Positions 1 to 8,795 of a stretch of DNA of 64,000 nucleotides are shown here, one piece after another (the stretch's first letter is position 1; each line of letters starts with the position of its first letter). A model generated the notes under the pieces. That model saw only the letters and a program-made list of their open reading frames with translations, made no database searches and was not told where the DNA came from. Source of the stretch: Caldibacillus thermoamylovorans (lineage in GTDB: Bacteria; Bacillota; Bacilli; Bacillales; Caldibacillaceae); NCBI RefSeq assembly GCF_000751775.1, contig NZ_CCRF01000079.1:1-64000 (forward strand), given 5' to 3'. Both the position numbers and the translations under genes were made by a program.

Positions 1-78
1 CCCTCGCCGTGTTTCCTTTATCTCATTGCGGGGCGCTCCAGTTTGTACGTCGCTAAGCGGGCGCTCTGCGCTTTTCTT
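1..78 (-). repeat. Dispersed intergenic repeat, copy 1 (cut by the window edge)
   Basis: The reverse complement of this stretch is identical over about 77 bases to the first half of the element at 24621-24769. It contains a GC-rich segment with GAGCGCCCGCTTAGCG that stands out from the AT-rich surroundings. It lies downstream of yutM and is cut by the window start, so its full length cannot be seen. No ORF crosses both copies, which argues for a non-coding dispersed repeat. Confidence 0.8.
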
Positions 79-119
79 TTCCCAACCATTTATTCGTATC
101 CCGATTTGTCATCTTACTG

Positions 120-482
120 TTAACAATCACCGGGTGCTCCGGCATTTGTTGCGGTACGGAAAGATGAGCCGCATCCGCAAGTGGCAATTGCGTTCGGATT
201 ATCAATCGTAAAGCCGCCTCCGAGGAGAGACTGTTTATAATCTATTTTTGTTCCTTGTAAGATGGCAGCATCTGTTTTCTCAACAAGAACTTTTATACCA
301 TGTTGTTCAAACTCAATATCCGTTTCTTTCACTGTATGTTCCAAAGTCATCCCATAGGATAAACCACTGCAGCCGCCGCCTTTAACAAAAACACGTAAAT
401 ACGCATCTTGTTCATTATTTTGTTCCATCATGTCTTTTACTTGGTATGCGGCAGATTCCGATAAAAAAATCACATTTTCCAT
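120..482 (-). CDS. yutM: HesB/IscA-family A-type Fe-S carrier, YutM-like
   Basis: A-type iron-sulfur carrier of 120 residues, expected to bind an Fe-S cluster or iron in the cytosol and hand it to apo-proteins. Visible family marks are the GGGCSGLSYG loop carrying the first conserved cysteine and the C-terminal CGCGSSF motif carrying the other two. The ORF can be extended upstream to 563, but ATG at 482 has an AAGGAGG ribosome site nine bases upstream and gives the normal family length. The C-terminus extends about ten residues beyond the cysteine pair. It sits with yutJ, yuzD and yutI as in other Bacillaceae, and the SUF operon that could load it lies about 19 kb away. Confidence 0.93.
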   Translation of the reverse strand: MENVIFLSESAAYQVKDMMEQNNEQDAYLRVFVKGGGCSGLSYGMTLEHTVKETDIEFEQHGIKVLVEKTDAAILQGTKIDYKQSLLGGGFTIDNPNAIATCGCGSSFRTATNAGAPGDC

Positions 483-807
483 TTTGAAACCTCCTTCATG
501 AATCAAGGATGTTTTTCCTTTTTTAACTATACTTTTAGTATAAACATTCTTGCTGTAATTCACAACGAAATGGAATTGATTATTTCACAATGTTTTTTCG
601 TGTTCCGGGTCGGTTTCCTATCCAATTTGTTGTGAACCCGCTAAAATAGTAAATATCGGTTGTATATTTCTTATCATTCAAATATAATTTTATTGAATAT
701 GTTTTTCAGAAATGAAAGGGGATTCACTTCCAATTTTATAATATTAGAAAAATAAAAGTTTAACAAAAATTGAGGAGTAACTAGAATCAAACAAAGGGGA
801 AAATACC
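483..807. other. Divergent intergenic region yutM/yutJ
   Basis: This gap of 325 bases holds the upstream regions of two divergent genes. It is AT-rich. I see the two ribosome sites but no convincing ORF, hairpin or known RNA motif. Confidence 0.5.
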
Positions 808-1875
808 ATGAAAAAACTTGTCATTTTAGGCGGCGGTTACGGTGGAATGCGGATTATGCAAAAACTTTTCCAAAGCGGAGTTCCAGAAGACATTAAAATC
901 GTGCTAGTGGATAAAGCACCTTATCACTGTTTTAAAACCGAATTTTATGCCCTGGCAGCCGGGACTATCCCGGATAACCACATTCGGGTAGCATTTCCGA
1001 ATCACCCGCAACTGGAATTTATTAATGATGAAGTGAGTCATATCGATTTGCAAAACAACCGAGTTGAATTGCAAAACCATGAAGCAATTATTTACGATGA
1101 TCTTATTATTGGATTAGGCTGTGAAGATAAGTACCATGATATTCCGGGGGCCGATCAGTATACGTACGGAATCCAATCCATTGAAGCAACGAGACAGACA
1201 AATAATGCGTTAAATAATTTGCCTAGAAGTTCAAGAGTGGCGATTGTCGGTGCCGGATTAAGCGGAGTAGAAATTGCCAGTGAGCTTCATGAATCAAGAC
1301 CTGATTTAAAAATATTTTTGTTTGATCGTGGCAAAATGGTTCTCTCAAAGTTTCCGGAGAAGTTGAGTAAATATGTCAACGATTGGTTTCAAGACCATGG
1401 AGTCACCATTGTCAACTATGCAAATATCACAAAAGTGGAAGAAGGCATTTTATATAATCATGATGAACCAATGAAATTTGATTGTATTGTTTGGACAGCA
1501 GGGATTCGCCCAAATAAAGTTGTTCGCGAACTTGATGTTGAAAAGGACGAATCCGGGAGAGTTGTTTTGACACCTTATCATAATATTCCCGGAAATGAAC
1601 ATGTTTACGTAGTCGGTGACTGTGCAAGCTTGCCGTTTGCACCGAGTGCCCAACTTGCAGAAGCACAAGGCGACCAAATTGCTCAAGTATTATTAAAAAG
1701 ATGGAATGGGGAAGATTTGCCGGATGAGTTGCCGGAAATAAAATTGAAAGGGATTCTTGGTTCGTTAGGGAAAAAACAAGGATTCGGTCTCGTCGCTGAG
1801 CGTCCATTGACCGGACGTGTAGCAAGACTATTAAAATCCGGGATTCTCTGGCTGTATAAATTTCACAACGGTTGA
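808..1875 (+). CDS. yutJ: Type II NADH dehydrogenase-like flavoprotein, YutJ-like
   Basis: FAD-dependent pyridine nucleotide-disulfide oxidoreductase of 355 residues, of the NDH-2 type that passes electrons from NADH to menaquinone at the membrane face. The N-terminus has the FAD dinucleotide fold (ILGGGYGGM, residues 5-13). A second glycine-rich NAD fold (IVGAGLSGVEIA) lies near residue 148, and the VVGDCAS motif that contacts FAD near residue 269. No membrane helix is present; attachment in this family is by a C-terminal amphipathic helix. The start has GGGG seven to ten bases upstream. It is a single gene followed by a hairpin. B. subtilis has several paralogues (Ndh, YumB, YutJ); length and neighbours fit YutJ best. 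Confidence 0.88.
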   Translation: MKKLVILGGGYGGMRIMQKLFQSGVPEDIKIVLVDKAPYHCFKTEFYALAAGTIPDNHIRVAFPNHPQLEFINDEVSHIDLQNNRVELQNHEAIIYDDLIIGLGCEDKYHDIPGADQYTYGIQSIEATRQTNNALNNLPRSSRVAIVGAGLSGVEIASELHESRPDLKIFLFDRGKMVLSKFPEKLSKYVNDWFQDHGVTIVNYANITKVEEGILYNHDEPMKFDCIVWTAGIRPNKVVRELDVEKDESGRVVLTPYHNIPGNEHVYVVGDCASLPFAPSAQLAEAQGDQIAQVLLKRWNGEDLPDELPEIKLKGILGSLGKKQGFGLVAERPLTGRVARLLKSGILWLYKFHNG

Positions 1876-1884
1876 AAATATAGT

Positions 1885-1915
1885 AGACAATTTCCTCGAT
1901 TTGAGGAAATTGTCT
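1885..1915 (+). terminator. Hairpin terminator after yutJ
   Basis: A perfect 13-bp stem (AGACAATTTCCTC and its complement) with a 5-base loop starts 10 bases past the yutJ stop. The following tract is only TAATTATT, so termination may be leaky. It could also serve yuzD from the other side. Confidence 0.7.
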
Positions 1916-1969
1916 TAATTATTATAAACATACATTGTTTGCCGGGATAAACCTTTTTTAAAGTCCAGC

Positions 1970-2293
1970 TTACTTATATCCGTATTTTTCCATTTCTGCG
2001 TAAATTACCTTTAAATTTGGATTCCCTTCCGCCACGATTTGATTACCAATGACGACAACCGGGTAAAACAAATCTTCCTCAATTACCTTTTCGGCGAATT
2101 GCCGCTTTTCCTCATCATCAGGCGGATTCATAATATCGACATAATCAATCACAAATGGTTGATTCGGATATTTTCTTGAAATTGCAGCCTGCAGCCATTC
2201 ATACGTATCTTTTGATGATGGCAGATTAACACAACTTGCACAAATTTGTTCCGCACCATAAATGGTAATGACAACCGGATTGAAAATTTCCAT
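1970..2293 (-). CDS. yuzD: YuzD-like thioredoxin-fold protein (DUF1462)
   Basis: Protein of 107 residues with a CASC pair near residue 17 in an N-terminal beta-alpha-beta setting (VVITIYGAEQICASC), as in thioredoxin-like disulfide oxidoreductases of the YuzD family. The true substrate is unknown. The longer ORF begins at 2365, but ATG at 2293 has AAAGGAGA eight bases upstream and gives the family length. It is divergent from yutI, the NifU-like scaffold, a pairing kept across Bacillaceae that suggests a link to Fe-S or thiol metabolism; that link is inferred from position. Confidence 0.85.
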   Translation of the reverse strand: MEIFNPVVITIYGAEQICASCVNLPSSKDTYEWLQAAISRKYPNQPFVIDYVDIMNPPDDEEKRQFAEKVIEEDLFYPVVVIGNQIVAEGNPNLKVIYAEMEKYGYK

Positions 2294-2578
2294 AGGTATT
2301 CTCCTTTCTCCCTTACATTTTACAATCATCTCAAACAATGACAATGAGTACAATTTTTTAACCACTAAAAGTAAAATTTCCCAGATTCTAAGTAGTTGAA
2401 AATTTTAGGACTTAAGGTTAAGCCCACAAGGAAGCTGCGAAAGATCCATTTACAGCCGATTTCACTGAACCATGCATCAAGGGTCAAAAAAATTAGACCT
2501 GGGATTCTTTACAAAACTAACAAATGGATTTTTCTCTCTATCCTTATTATAATAGGATTTAGAAAGGAGTGCGATGGA

Positions 2579-2809
2579 ATGCCTGAATTAAAAGAACAAG
2601 TCCAAGAGGTTTTAGATAAACTGCGTCCGTTTCTTCTCCGTGACGGCGGGGATTGTGAACTTGTTGATGTGGAAGATGGCGTTGTTAAATTGCGGTTACT
2701 TGGTGCTTGTGGAACATGCCCAAGTTCGACTATTACATTGAAGGCGGGTATTGAACGGGCATTATTTGAAGAAGTCCCGGGTGTTGTAGAAGTTGAACAA
2801 GTGTTTTAA
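2579..2809 (+). CDS. yutI: NifU C-terminal domain Fe-S scaffold, YutI-like
   Basis: Small NifU-like (Nfu) protein of 76 residues. The GACGTCPSS segment near residue 43 carries the C-x-x-C pair that holds a [4Fe-4S] cluster between two subunits. It would work as a late-acting carrier between the SUF machinery and target proteins. ATG at 2579 has AGAAAGGAG nine bases upstream; the longer upstream ORF has no support. A strong terminator follows ten bases after the stop. Confidence 0.93.
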   Translation: MPELKEQVQEVLDKLRPFLLRDGGDCELVDVEDGVVKLRLLGACGTCPSSTITLKAGIERALFEEVPGVVEVEQVF

Positions 2810-2819
2810 ATTGATTATA

Positions 2820-2850
2820 GGGCGGGGGATCTTTACCCCAGCCCTTTTTT
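2820..2850 (+). terminator. Intrinsic terminator of yutI
   Basis: The GC-rich stem GGGCGGGG / CCCCAGCCC is followed by six T residues. Confidence 0.9.
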
Positions 2851-2880
2851 CTCAGCGTAACGCATGGAATAAATTTTCAA

Positions 2881-3870
2881 TCATTTAGCTAAAAACATTG
2901 CTTCATTCACTATACTAATCGGCTTTTCATTTTTCAAAATCAACTCGATATTCCGGCAACAAAGCTTCATCATTGCTGTTCGTGTTTCAATTGATGCACT
3001 GCCGATATGCGGGAGAGCAACTACATTTTTCATTTTTAAAAAAGGATGTTGCGGATCAATCGGTTCTTTTTCAAATACATCAAGACCCGCTCCGGCAATT
3101 TCTCCTTCTCTAAGTGCCAACAGTAAATCTTCTTCTATCACTACCGCACCTCTGGCCACATTGATAAAAAATGCCGTTTTTTTCATTTTTCGAAATACGT
3201 CTTTGGTGAACATTCCTCTTGTTTCTTCCGTCAGCGGGGTTAAACAAACAACATAATCGGACTCAGTTACAAGATCAGGAAAAGAGCGATAGTGAACCCC
3301 TAATGCTTTTTCAACATCCATTTTCCGATGACGATTATGGTATAAAACGTTCATATCAAAGCCTAATGCCCGTTTTGCCAAAGCTTCACCGATCTTCCCC
3401 ATGCCAACAATTCCAATTGTTTTATGATGGATATCCGTACCTGCCATAAATAGCGGGCTCCAACTTTTCCACTCTCCACTTTTTACCAATTCTACGGACT
3501 CAGCTAAACGTCTCCCCACCATTAATAATAAGGAAAAGGCCAAATCAGCAGTCGTATCGGTTAAAACATCGGGTGTATGGCAAACAGCGATTCCGTATTT
3601 TGTGGCAAGTTCAATATCAATATTGTCATAGCCGACCGCCAAGTTTGCAATTACTTTCAATTTTTCGCCTGCTTGAAAAATTTCTTCATCAATACGGTCA
3701 GATAACATCGTTAACAGTGCGTCCGCTTTCTTCGTTTCCTGCAATAATATTTCCCGTGGAACCGGTTCTTCTTCTTTTTCCCACATGCCAACATCGGCAA
3801 ATGTACAAAGATTATTAATTATCTCTTCCGGCAGTTTTCTTGTTATGTATATATACGGTTTCGATGACAT
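2881..3870 (-). CDS. D-2-hydroxyacid dehydrogenase (glyoxylate/hydroxypyruvate reductase type)
   Basis: NAD(P)-dependent D-isomer 2-hydroxyacid dehydrogenase of 329 residues. The Rossmann fingerprint GIVGMGKIGEAL lies near residue 153. The catalytic arginine is in NVARGAVV near residue 240, the glutamate near residue 268 and the histidine in LPHIGSAS near residue 290. It would reduce a 2-keto acid such as glyoxylate or hydroxypyruvate to the D-hydroxy acid. The exact substrate cannot be told from the sequence. The start has GGAGGG nine bases upstream. It lies on the same strand as yutH, separated by a stem-loop, and is probably its own unit. Confidence 0.88.
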   Translation of the reverse strand: MSSKPYIYITRKLPEEIINNLCTFADVGMWEKEEEPVPREILLQETKKADALLTMLSDRIDEEIFQAGEKLKVIANLAVGYDNIDIELATKYGIAVCHTPDVLTDTTADLAFSLLLMVGRRLAESVELVKSGEWKSWSPLFMAGTDIHHKTIGIVGMGKIGEALAKRALGFDMNVLYHNRHRKMDVEKALGVHYRSFPDLVTESDYVVCLTPLTEETRGMFTKDVFRKMKKTAFFINVARGAVVIEEDLLLALREGEIAGAGLDVFEKEPIDPQHPFLKMKNVVALPHIGSASIETRTAMMKLCCRNIELILKNEKPISIVNEAMFLAK

Positions 3871-3937
3871 AACTAACCCTCCAAAACTTCAATCTATTCT
3901 ACTGCCATTATTATATCATAAAAATAAAGTGAAATTT

Positions 3938-3966
3938 CCATCCGTGGGGGTTTTTCCCACGGATGG
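3938..3966 (-). terminator. Stem-loop just after the yutH stop
   Basis: A near-perfect 12-bp stem, CCATCCGTGGG with its complement, abuts the yutH stop codon. There is no clear T-run on the minus strand, so it may be a weak terminator or an mRNA-end stabiliser. Confidence 0.5.
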
Positions 3967-4968
3967 TTAGTTGAACCAATCGAGCTTTGGTAATTGAAGT
4001 GAACGATGAGGAGCTCCTGCCATATCATAAAAATGAGCTAGGAAACGTTCATAATCACCGGATTGATTGAGAATTTTCTTTATTTCTCCTGTCATGCTAT
4101 TGTCAAAATTATCTGCCAAACGGGCGTAATACAATTCAATACATTGAAAGTAGTGAATTGGCAAAACTAAACGGGAATACAGTAACCGCCAAGCAAAAGG
4201 AGATAAAGACGTCTGTGTTTCGTAATCTTGAATAAATTTTTGAATTGGTTTCTGGACCATTTGCGGCTGGCTGAAATACACATGCCGAATCCATTCTGCA
4301 ATATCCCGCACCGGGTGATCAACAATCCAATCAAAAGGATCTTTCAAAATGATCGGATCTGTCCAAGTATCCATGGTAAATCGTTCATGGCAAACGGTCG
4401 CAACATCAAAACCGGTCGGTTGCTCATCGATCGTCGTATCTACAAAATATTGAATGGCATTTTCAGTCATCCCGGCATAATAAGGAAAAGAGTCAATAAA
4501 AAGTCGTTCAAAGTCATTATTCGGTTGATTCATTACGTTCTGTTGCCATATTTTTTCTAGCCGATCAATGCGGCTTTCCCATAACTCTTTCCATTTACCA
4601 AGCCGATTTAGTACATCTTTTTCTGACCGAAAATATTTCCCATGGTTATGAAAGTAAGCCAACCGCCTGCCCGGAAATTGATATGGTTTATTTCGCCATT
4701 GTTCTAACTTTAAAACAATATAATAATTTTCATCCAGCTGTTTAACAAATCTCCCGTCCGTGGCAGCGAAAAAAGCAGGAACAAATTTTTCGCCATTTTG
4801 CCGAAGATAATTTGTCATTTCATAGCGAACCTGTAATTCTTCCTGCTCCTGTTCATATACTTTTATCAAAATATAAATATGATGACCATCATAATAAGCA
4901 TCATATTGGCGGATTTTAAAAGATTGGCCCGGGAAAATGCCAAACTCCTGTTGCAAGAACTGAATCAT
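3967..4968 (-). CDS. yutH: Spore coat-associated protein YutH-like
   Basis: Protein of 333 residues, similar throughout to YutH of Bacillus, a CotS-related protein with a kinase-like fold found with the spore coat. The catalytic triad of active kinases is not recognisable, so enzymatic activity is doubtful. ATG at 4968 has AAGGGGAA ten bases upstream. Expression would be expected in the mother cell during sporulation, but I did not identify the promoter. The yutH-yutG-yutF neighbourhood matches B. subtilis. Confidence 0.83.
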   Translation of the reverse strand: MIQFLQQEFGIFPGQSFKIRQYDAYYDGHHIYILIKVYEQEQEELQVRYEMTNYLRQNGEKFVPAFFAATDGRFVKQLDENYYIVLKLEQWRNKPYQFPGRRLAYFHNHGKYFRSEKDVLNRLGKWKELWESRIDRLEKIWQQNVMNQPNNDFERLFIDSFPYYAGMTENAIQYFVDTTIDEQPTGFDVATVCHERFTMDTWTDPIILKDPFDWIVDHPVRDIAEWIRHVYFSQPQMVQKPIQKFIQDYETQTSLSPFAWRLLYSRLVLPIHYFQCIELYYARLADNFDNSMTGEIKKILNQSGDYERFLAHFYDMAGAPHRSLQLPKLDWFN

Positions 4969-5108
4969 GCGCTGTTCCCCTTTTTAACATTTTTTTAAAA
5001 TCATTGTTATAATTAATATTATGATGGATTTACCAAATATATTTTCTTTTACCTAACTATACATATCAGGTATTGTTTCAAATTAATGAATAAGGATTGG
5101 TGAATGAT

Positions 5109-5612
5109 ATGAATGAACAATCAAATATGTTTCCACAAATAGGAGATATTGCAAAAAAAGCGTTGGAAGATCGGGGTGTAACCATTAAAAATATTGCGGA
5201 ATTAGTCTATTTTCTACAAAAGGGCTATCATCCTGAATTACAATTACAAGAGTGCATTGAAAACGTTGAAGCTGTATTGAAAAAACGGGAAGTGCAAAAT
5301 GCGGTGATTACCGGGGTTCAATTAGATGTTCTTGCAGAAAAGGGATTATTGGAAGAACCACTGTTGTCGATTGTTAAAACGGATGAAGGTCTTTATGGAG
5401 TGGATGAAATTTTGGCATTTTCGATTGTGAACGTCTATGGTTCAATCGGTTTTACGAATTATGGCTATATTGACAAATTAAAACCGGGAATTTTGAAGTA
5501 TTTGAACGATAAATCAACAGGGAAAGTTAATACGTTTTTAGATGATCTTGTTGGGGCGATTGCTGCCGCAGCATCCAGCCGTCTTGCCCACAGAGCAGCA
5601 AATGTAGAGTAA
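5109..5612 (+). CDS. yutG: YutG-like phosphatidylglycerophosphatase A family protein
   Basis: Protein of 167 residues resembling YutG and the PgpA family, which includes enzymes that dephosphorylate phosphatidylglycerophosphate. Unlike classical PgpA it has few hydrophobic segments; the middle part (DEILAFSIVNVYGSIGFTNYG) and the C-terminal alanine-rich helix are the most conserved-looking. Catalytic activity is not shown by the sequence. ATG at 5109 is preferred over TTG at 5097 because AAGGATTGGTG is then correctly spaced. A strong bidirectional terminator follows. Confidence 0.72.
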   Translation: MNEQSNMFPQIGDIAKKALEDRGVTIKNIAELVYFLQKGYHPELQLQECIENVEAVLKKREVQNAVITGVQLDVLAEKGLLEEPLLSIVKTDEGLYGVDEILAFSIVNVYGSIGFTNYGYIDKLKPGILKYLNDKSTGKVNTFLDDLVGAIAAAASSRLAHRAANVE

Positions 5613-5664
5613 CATACGTTCCAAATTGACGGAAATATCGGCAGTTCAAAATATGTGGTAAAAT

Positions 5665-5696
5665 GTTAAAAAATCCCTTTTTTAGGGATTTTTTAA
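5665..5696. terminator. Bidirectional terminator between yutG and yutF
   Basis: The stem GTTAAAAAATCCC with its complement has A and T runs on both sides. It serves the convergent yutG and yutF genes. Confidence 0.9.
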
Positions 5697-5705
5697 CATC
5701 TCCAA

Positions 5706-6470
5706 TCAAAACTCCCATTCATCAAGTGAATCAATTGAATAGGTCGGTTGTTCACGGAATTCCTTCAATTTCTCTTTACTCGTTACACCGGTATGAACGA
5801 TTAACGTGTCAAGACCGGTACGAATCCCTGCAGCAATATCCGTATCGTAATTGTCACCAACCATCAACGTTTCCGTCTTATCCGAACCGATTACTTTTAA
5901 AGCTTGTTCAATAATAATCGTTTCCGGCTTTCCAATGAAAATTGGTTGTACTTGCGTTGAAGTGCTAATTAAAGCCGTCAGCGCACCATTACCGGGCATA
6001 AATCCGCGTTCTGTCGGCAAAGCAAAATCACCGTTTGTCGAAATAAACTTGGCACCATTACGTATAGCCAGGCAAGCTACCGCTAATTTTTCATACGTAA
6101 TTTCGCGATCAAGACCGACAACGACAACATCGGCATTTTCTCCGGCGAAACGAAATCCTTTTTCTTCCAAGGCGGTTTGAAGTCCTTCTTCTCCAATATA
6201 ATAAACCGTTGCATTTTTATCTATTTCTTCTATGTAATTAGCAGTTGCCATACTTGTCGTAAATACTTGCTCTTTTGTTGCAGGAATATCAAAGGATCTC
6301 AATTTCTCGGCGACTTGTTCCGGCGTCCTTGTTGAATTATTCGTTACGAACAAATATGAAATGTTATGCTTCACTAAACGTTGAACAAATCTGCCTGCCG
6401 CTTCAATTTTTTCGGATCCCCGATACATCGTTCCATCTAAATCAATCAAATAACCTTGATACTTTTTCAT
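5706..6470 (-). CDS. yutF: HAD-superfamily sugar phosphatase, NagD/YutF type
   Basis: HAD-IIA phosphatase of 254 residues. Motif I is DLDGTMYRG near residue 10, with the nucleophilic aspartate and its acid partner. Motif II is FVTNNSTRTP near residue 40. The motif III lysine is in FIGKPE near residue 180, and motif IV is VGDNYDTDIAAG near residue 204. It would dephosphorylate small sugar phosphates or nucleotides in the cytosol; the substrate is not fixed by these motifs. The start at 6470 has AAAGGAG eight bases upstream, whereas the ATG at 6485 lies upstream of that ribosome site. Confidence 0.9.
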   Translation of the reverse strand: MKKYQGYLIDLDGTMYRGSEKIEAAGRFVQRLVKHNISYLFVTNNSTRTPEQVAEKLRSFDIPATKEQVFTTSMATANYIEEIDKNATVYYIGEEGLQTALEEKGFRFAGENADVVVVGLDREITYEKLAVACLAIRNGAKFISTNGDFALPTERGFMPGNGALTALISTSTQVQPIFIGKPETIIIEQALKVIGSDKTETLMVGDNYDTDIAAGIRTGLDTLIVHTGVTSKEKLKEFREQPTYSIDSLDEWEF

Positions 6471-6635
6471 TCGTTCTCCTTTCAATGTTTACGAACCTAT
6501 GTTTGAAAATAAAATTCGTTTAGCAAACCGGTTTACCATGAAAATAAACCTTTTTTATTGTGTTTGGTGGAGGTATGATGTTGACCGCCATGTTTGTTAT
6601 GATTTTCTAATGACCAGTTTTCAGCTTTCCTTTTT

Positions 6636-7076
6636 TCACTTACTTTTAAATGCAGATACCGGTCCCAGTTCTTTTGCTAAGTATGTTCTGACATGGGTTG
6701 GAAAATCTATAAATGCCTGCAAGTTTTCGTTTACAAGCCGATACAATTCTTCATGATCAATGGATGTAAAAAAGAGAACTAAACTTTTTCTAAAAGGAAT
6801 TAGTTTTTTCAGCTGTTCCCCATCTTTTTCGCCAATTACCTGCTCGTCCAAAAGGATATCAATAATATCCTCATAACTTCCCGGATCACGCATAATAAAA
6901 CCGTCGATAAGGCTGTTACCGACATCGATGACGGATTCTAACATCATTTGGGCCACCCGCTCCAGTGCCGCTTTTTGCACTTGGTTTTCAATCTGATCCA
7001 ATTGATTAAAAATGTTGATTTGTCCTTCTAAAAAGGTAAGGGTATCTTCAATTTTTTCCCGATCGACAAAAAACAT
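6636..7076 (-). CDS. yutE: YutE-like DUF86 (HEPN-fold) protein
   Basis: All-helical protein of 146 residues of the DUF86/YutE family, related in fold to HEPN toxins of MNT-HEPN pairs. The catalytic R-x4-6-H motif of RNase-active HEPN proteins is not intact here: after the arginine of FRKSLVLFF no histidine occurs at the expected place. No nucleotidyltransferase (MNT) antitoxin gene is beside it. It is therefore probably a housekeeping paralogue and not a toxin. The start has GGAGATGA upstream. It sits between yutF and yutD, the usual place in Bacillus. Confidence 0.8.
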   Translation of the reverse strand: MFFVDREKIEDTLTFLEGQINIFNQLDQIENQVQKAALERVAQMMLESVIDVGNSLIDGFIMRDPGSYEDIIDILLDEQVIGEKDGEQLKKLIPFRKSLVLFFTSIDHEELYRLVNENLQAFIDFPTHVRTYLAKELGPVSAFKSK

Positions 7077-7161
7077 GATGGGTCATCTCCTTTTATAACA
7101 ACAGCTTATTTGATTACGATCTTCTTTTATGTTGAAAGAATCAATCGTTTTAAAACTTTAA

Positions 7162-7437
7162 TTACTTGTCCACTTTTTTTAAAACAAAATAGGGACAGCC
7201 AAAATTGCAATATTCATAAAGATATTCCGATAATGTACTAATTTTCGTATCAAAGGTTGCTTTTTGATTCTGGTCATCAAAAAAACCTTTTAGCCTTAAT
7301 TGACCATATCCCCAGTCACCAACAATATAATCATAGCGACTTAGTATCTCACTGTATCGTTCACGAAAAGCTTGTTCATTAAACCCGTTTTTTCTTTCTT
7401 CCACCAATTCATAACAAAAATTGTGGATACAAACCAT
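7162..7437 (-). CDS. yutD: YutD-like protein (DUF1027)
   Basis: Conserved Bacillales protein of 91 residues, matching YutD in the strongly conserved core YDYIVGDWGYGQLRLKGFF and the cysteine-containing tail EYCNFGCPYFVL. The function is unknown. A longer ORF starts at 7488, but ATG at 7437 has GAGGGTGAT seven bases upstream and begins with the MVCIHN start typical of the family. It is divergent from lytH. Confidence 0.85.
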   Translation of the reverse strand: MVCIHNFCYELVEERKNGFNEQAFRERYSEILSRYDYIVGDWGYGQLRLKGFFDDQNQKATFDTKISTLSEYLYEYCNFGCPYFVLKKVDK

Positions 7438-7610
7438 ATGTATATCACCCTCATCTTTGACAAAGCCTATAAAATGATTATACCCCATTTTTCGTGTTCA
7501 ATCACTAATATCGTTTGCTTAGAAAACACACTGTTTTTACCAAAATATATCAATCATGAATGTTCAATCGGATGCAAAAATTAGCATTATACAATTGGGA
7601 GGTGTAGTAT

Positions 7611-8600
7611 TTGCGCAATTTTATACATATAATCACAATCTGCTTTCTCCTCACCTTATTTTATCCCGGAAATGTTTTCGCTGCCGATTCGGAAAGAGAG
7701 GAATTATATCAAAGGCGAATGGTGCTTTATAAAAAGATCGAAAGCGTTACTTTTATACCTTGGTATTATTTAGCTGCCATCGATCAATATGAAAGAAATA
7801 TTCGCTCAGTCCGGAAAGATTTACCAAAGCCAACCGGATTAACGGGGATTTATATTCCGGCTGAAAAGTGGTGCGGTCTTCTCAATCCGGATCAAGAAGA
7901 TACGAATCCTCTAAGTATAAAAATTTTTGGCGGGATTGGTCAGGATGGTAATGGTGACGGCAAAGCGGAAAGAACAAATGATGAAGATGTTTTATATACT
8001 ATGGCCAATTATTTATTGAATTTCGGAACAGATGAAGACCATATTAAAATAGGGCTTTGGGAGTATTATAAACGAGATAAAACGGTAGGAATAATAGTCA
8101 GTTTTGCAAAAATGTATCATACCTGGCAAACGTTAAATTTGGAGGAACATCACTTTCCTCTCCCGATTCGGGCAAACTTTAGTTACCGTGATACATGGGG
8201 AGATGCTAGGGGTTGGGGCGGCCGACGGATTCATGAAGGAACAGATATTTTTGCCGATTATGGCGTTAATGTCTATTCAACCTGTTACGGTGTGATTGAA
8301 ATGAAAGGTTGGAATAAATATGGAGGCTGGCGACTCGGGATTCGTGATATAAACAATACGTATCATTATTTTGCCCATTTGAACGGATTTGCAAAAGATT
8401 TAAAGTTAGGCGATATGGTAAAACCGGGGCAATTAATCGGCAGTGTCGGAAGTTCCGGATATGGACCACCGGGCACAGCAGGGAAATTCCCCCCGCATCT
8501 TCACTATGGAATGTATAAAGATAACGGAAAAACCGAATGGTCTTTTGATCCATTTCCACACTTAAAAAGATGGGAAAGAGAGACAAAAAACAAAAAATAA
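7611..8600 (+). CDS. lytH: Sporulation L-Ala-D-Glu endopeptidase LytH (YunA), M23 family
   Basis: Secreted zinc metallopeptidase of 329 residues. LytH cleaves the L-Ala-D-Glu bond in side chains of spore cortex peptidoglycan, leaving single L-alanine side chains. An N-terminal signal sequence (hydrophobic core ITICFLLTLF, cleavage after VFAA) is followed by a family-specific region. The M23 domain covers about residues 185-320. Zinc ligands are visible in IHEGTDIF (His and Asp) and PPHLHYG (His). The start is TTG at 7611, with GGGAGGTG seven bases upstream. It is a single gene closed by a terminator. Confidence 0.9.
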   Translation: MRNFIHIITICFLLTLFYPGNVFAADSEREELYQRRMVLYKKIESVTFIPWYYLAAIDQYERNIRSVRKDLPKPTGLTGIYIPAEKWCGLLNPDQEDTNPLSIKIFGGIGQDGNGDGKAERTNDEDVLYTMANYLLNFGTDEDHIKIGLWEYYKRDKTVGIIVSFAKMYHTWQTLNLEEHHFPLPIRANFSYRDTWGDARGWGGRRIHEGTDIFADYGVNVYSTCYGVIEMKGWNKYGGWRLGIRDINNTYHYFAHLNGFAKDLKLGDMVKPGQLIGSVGSSGYGPPGTAGKFPPHLHYGMYKDNGKTEWSFDPFPHLKRWERETKNKK

Positions 8601-8624
8601 TTATTTTTACATAATATTTATATA

Positions 8625-8656
8625 AAACTACAGTTATCAGATACTGTAGTTTTTTT
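8625..8656 (+). terminator. Intrinsic terminator of lytH
   Basis: The stem ACTACAG/CTGTAGT is followed by seven T residues. Confidence 0.85.
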
Positions 8657-8795
8657 CTATTAATGGAATATTTCCTTCCTTAAAAAATATACCCACTTCA
8701 GATAAATATTTTTATTTTTAAAAAACAACTGGACGAAATGAAGTTTATGATTTACAATATCTATATATTAATATAATTATATTTTATTCGCTCAC

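Noticed and set aside
1427-1825. Long antisense ORFs within yutJ and other large genes
   Set aside because: They are reading-frame shadows of well-supported genes without ribosome sites or family features.
6636-7076. MNT-HEPN toxin-antitoxin system at yutE
   Set aside because: The HEPN catalytic motif is incomplete and no nucleotidyltransferase gene is adjacent.
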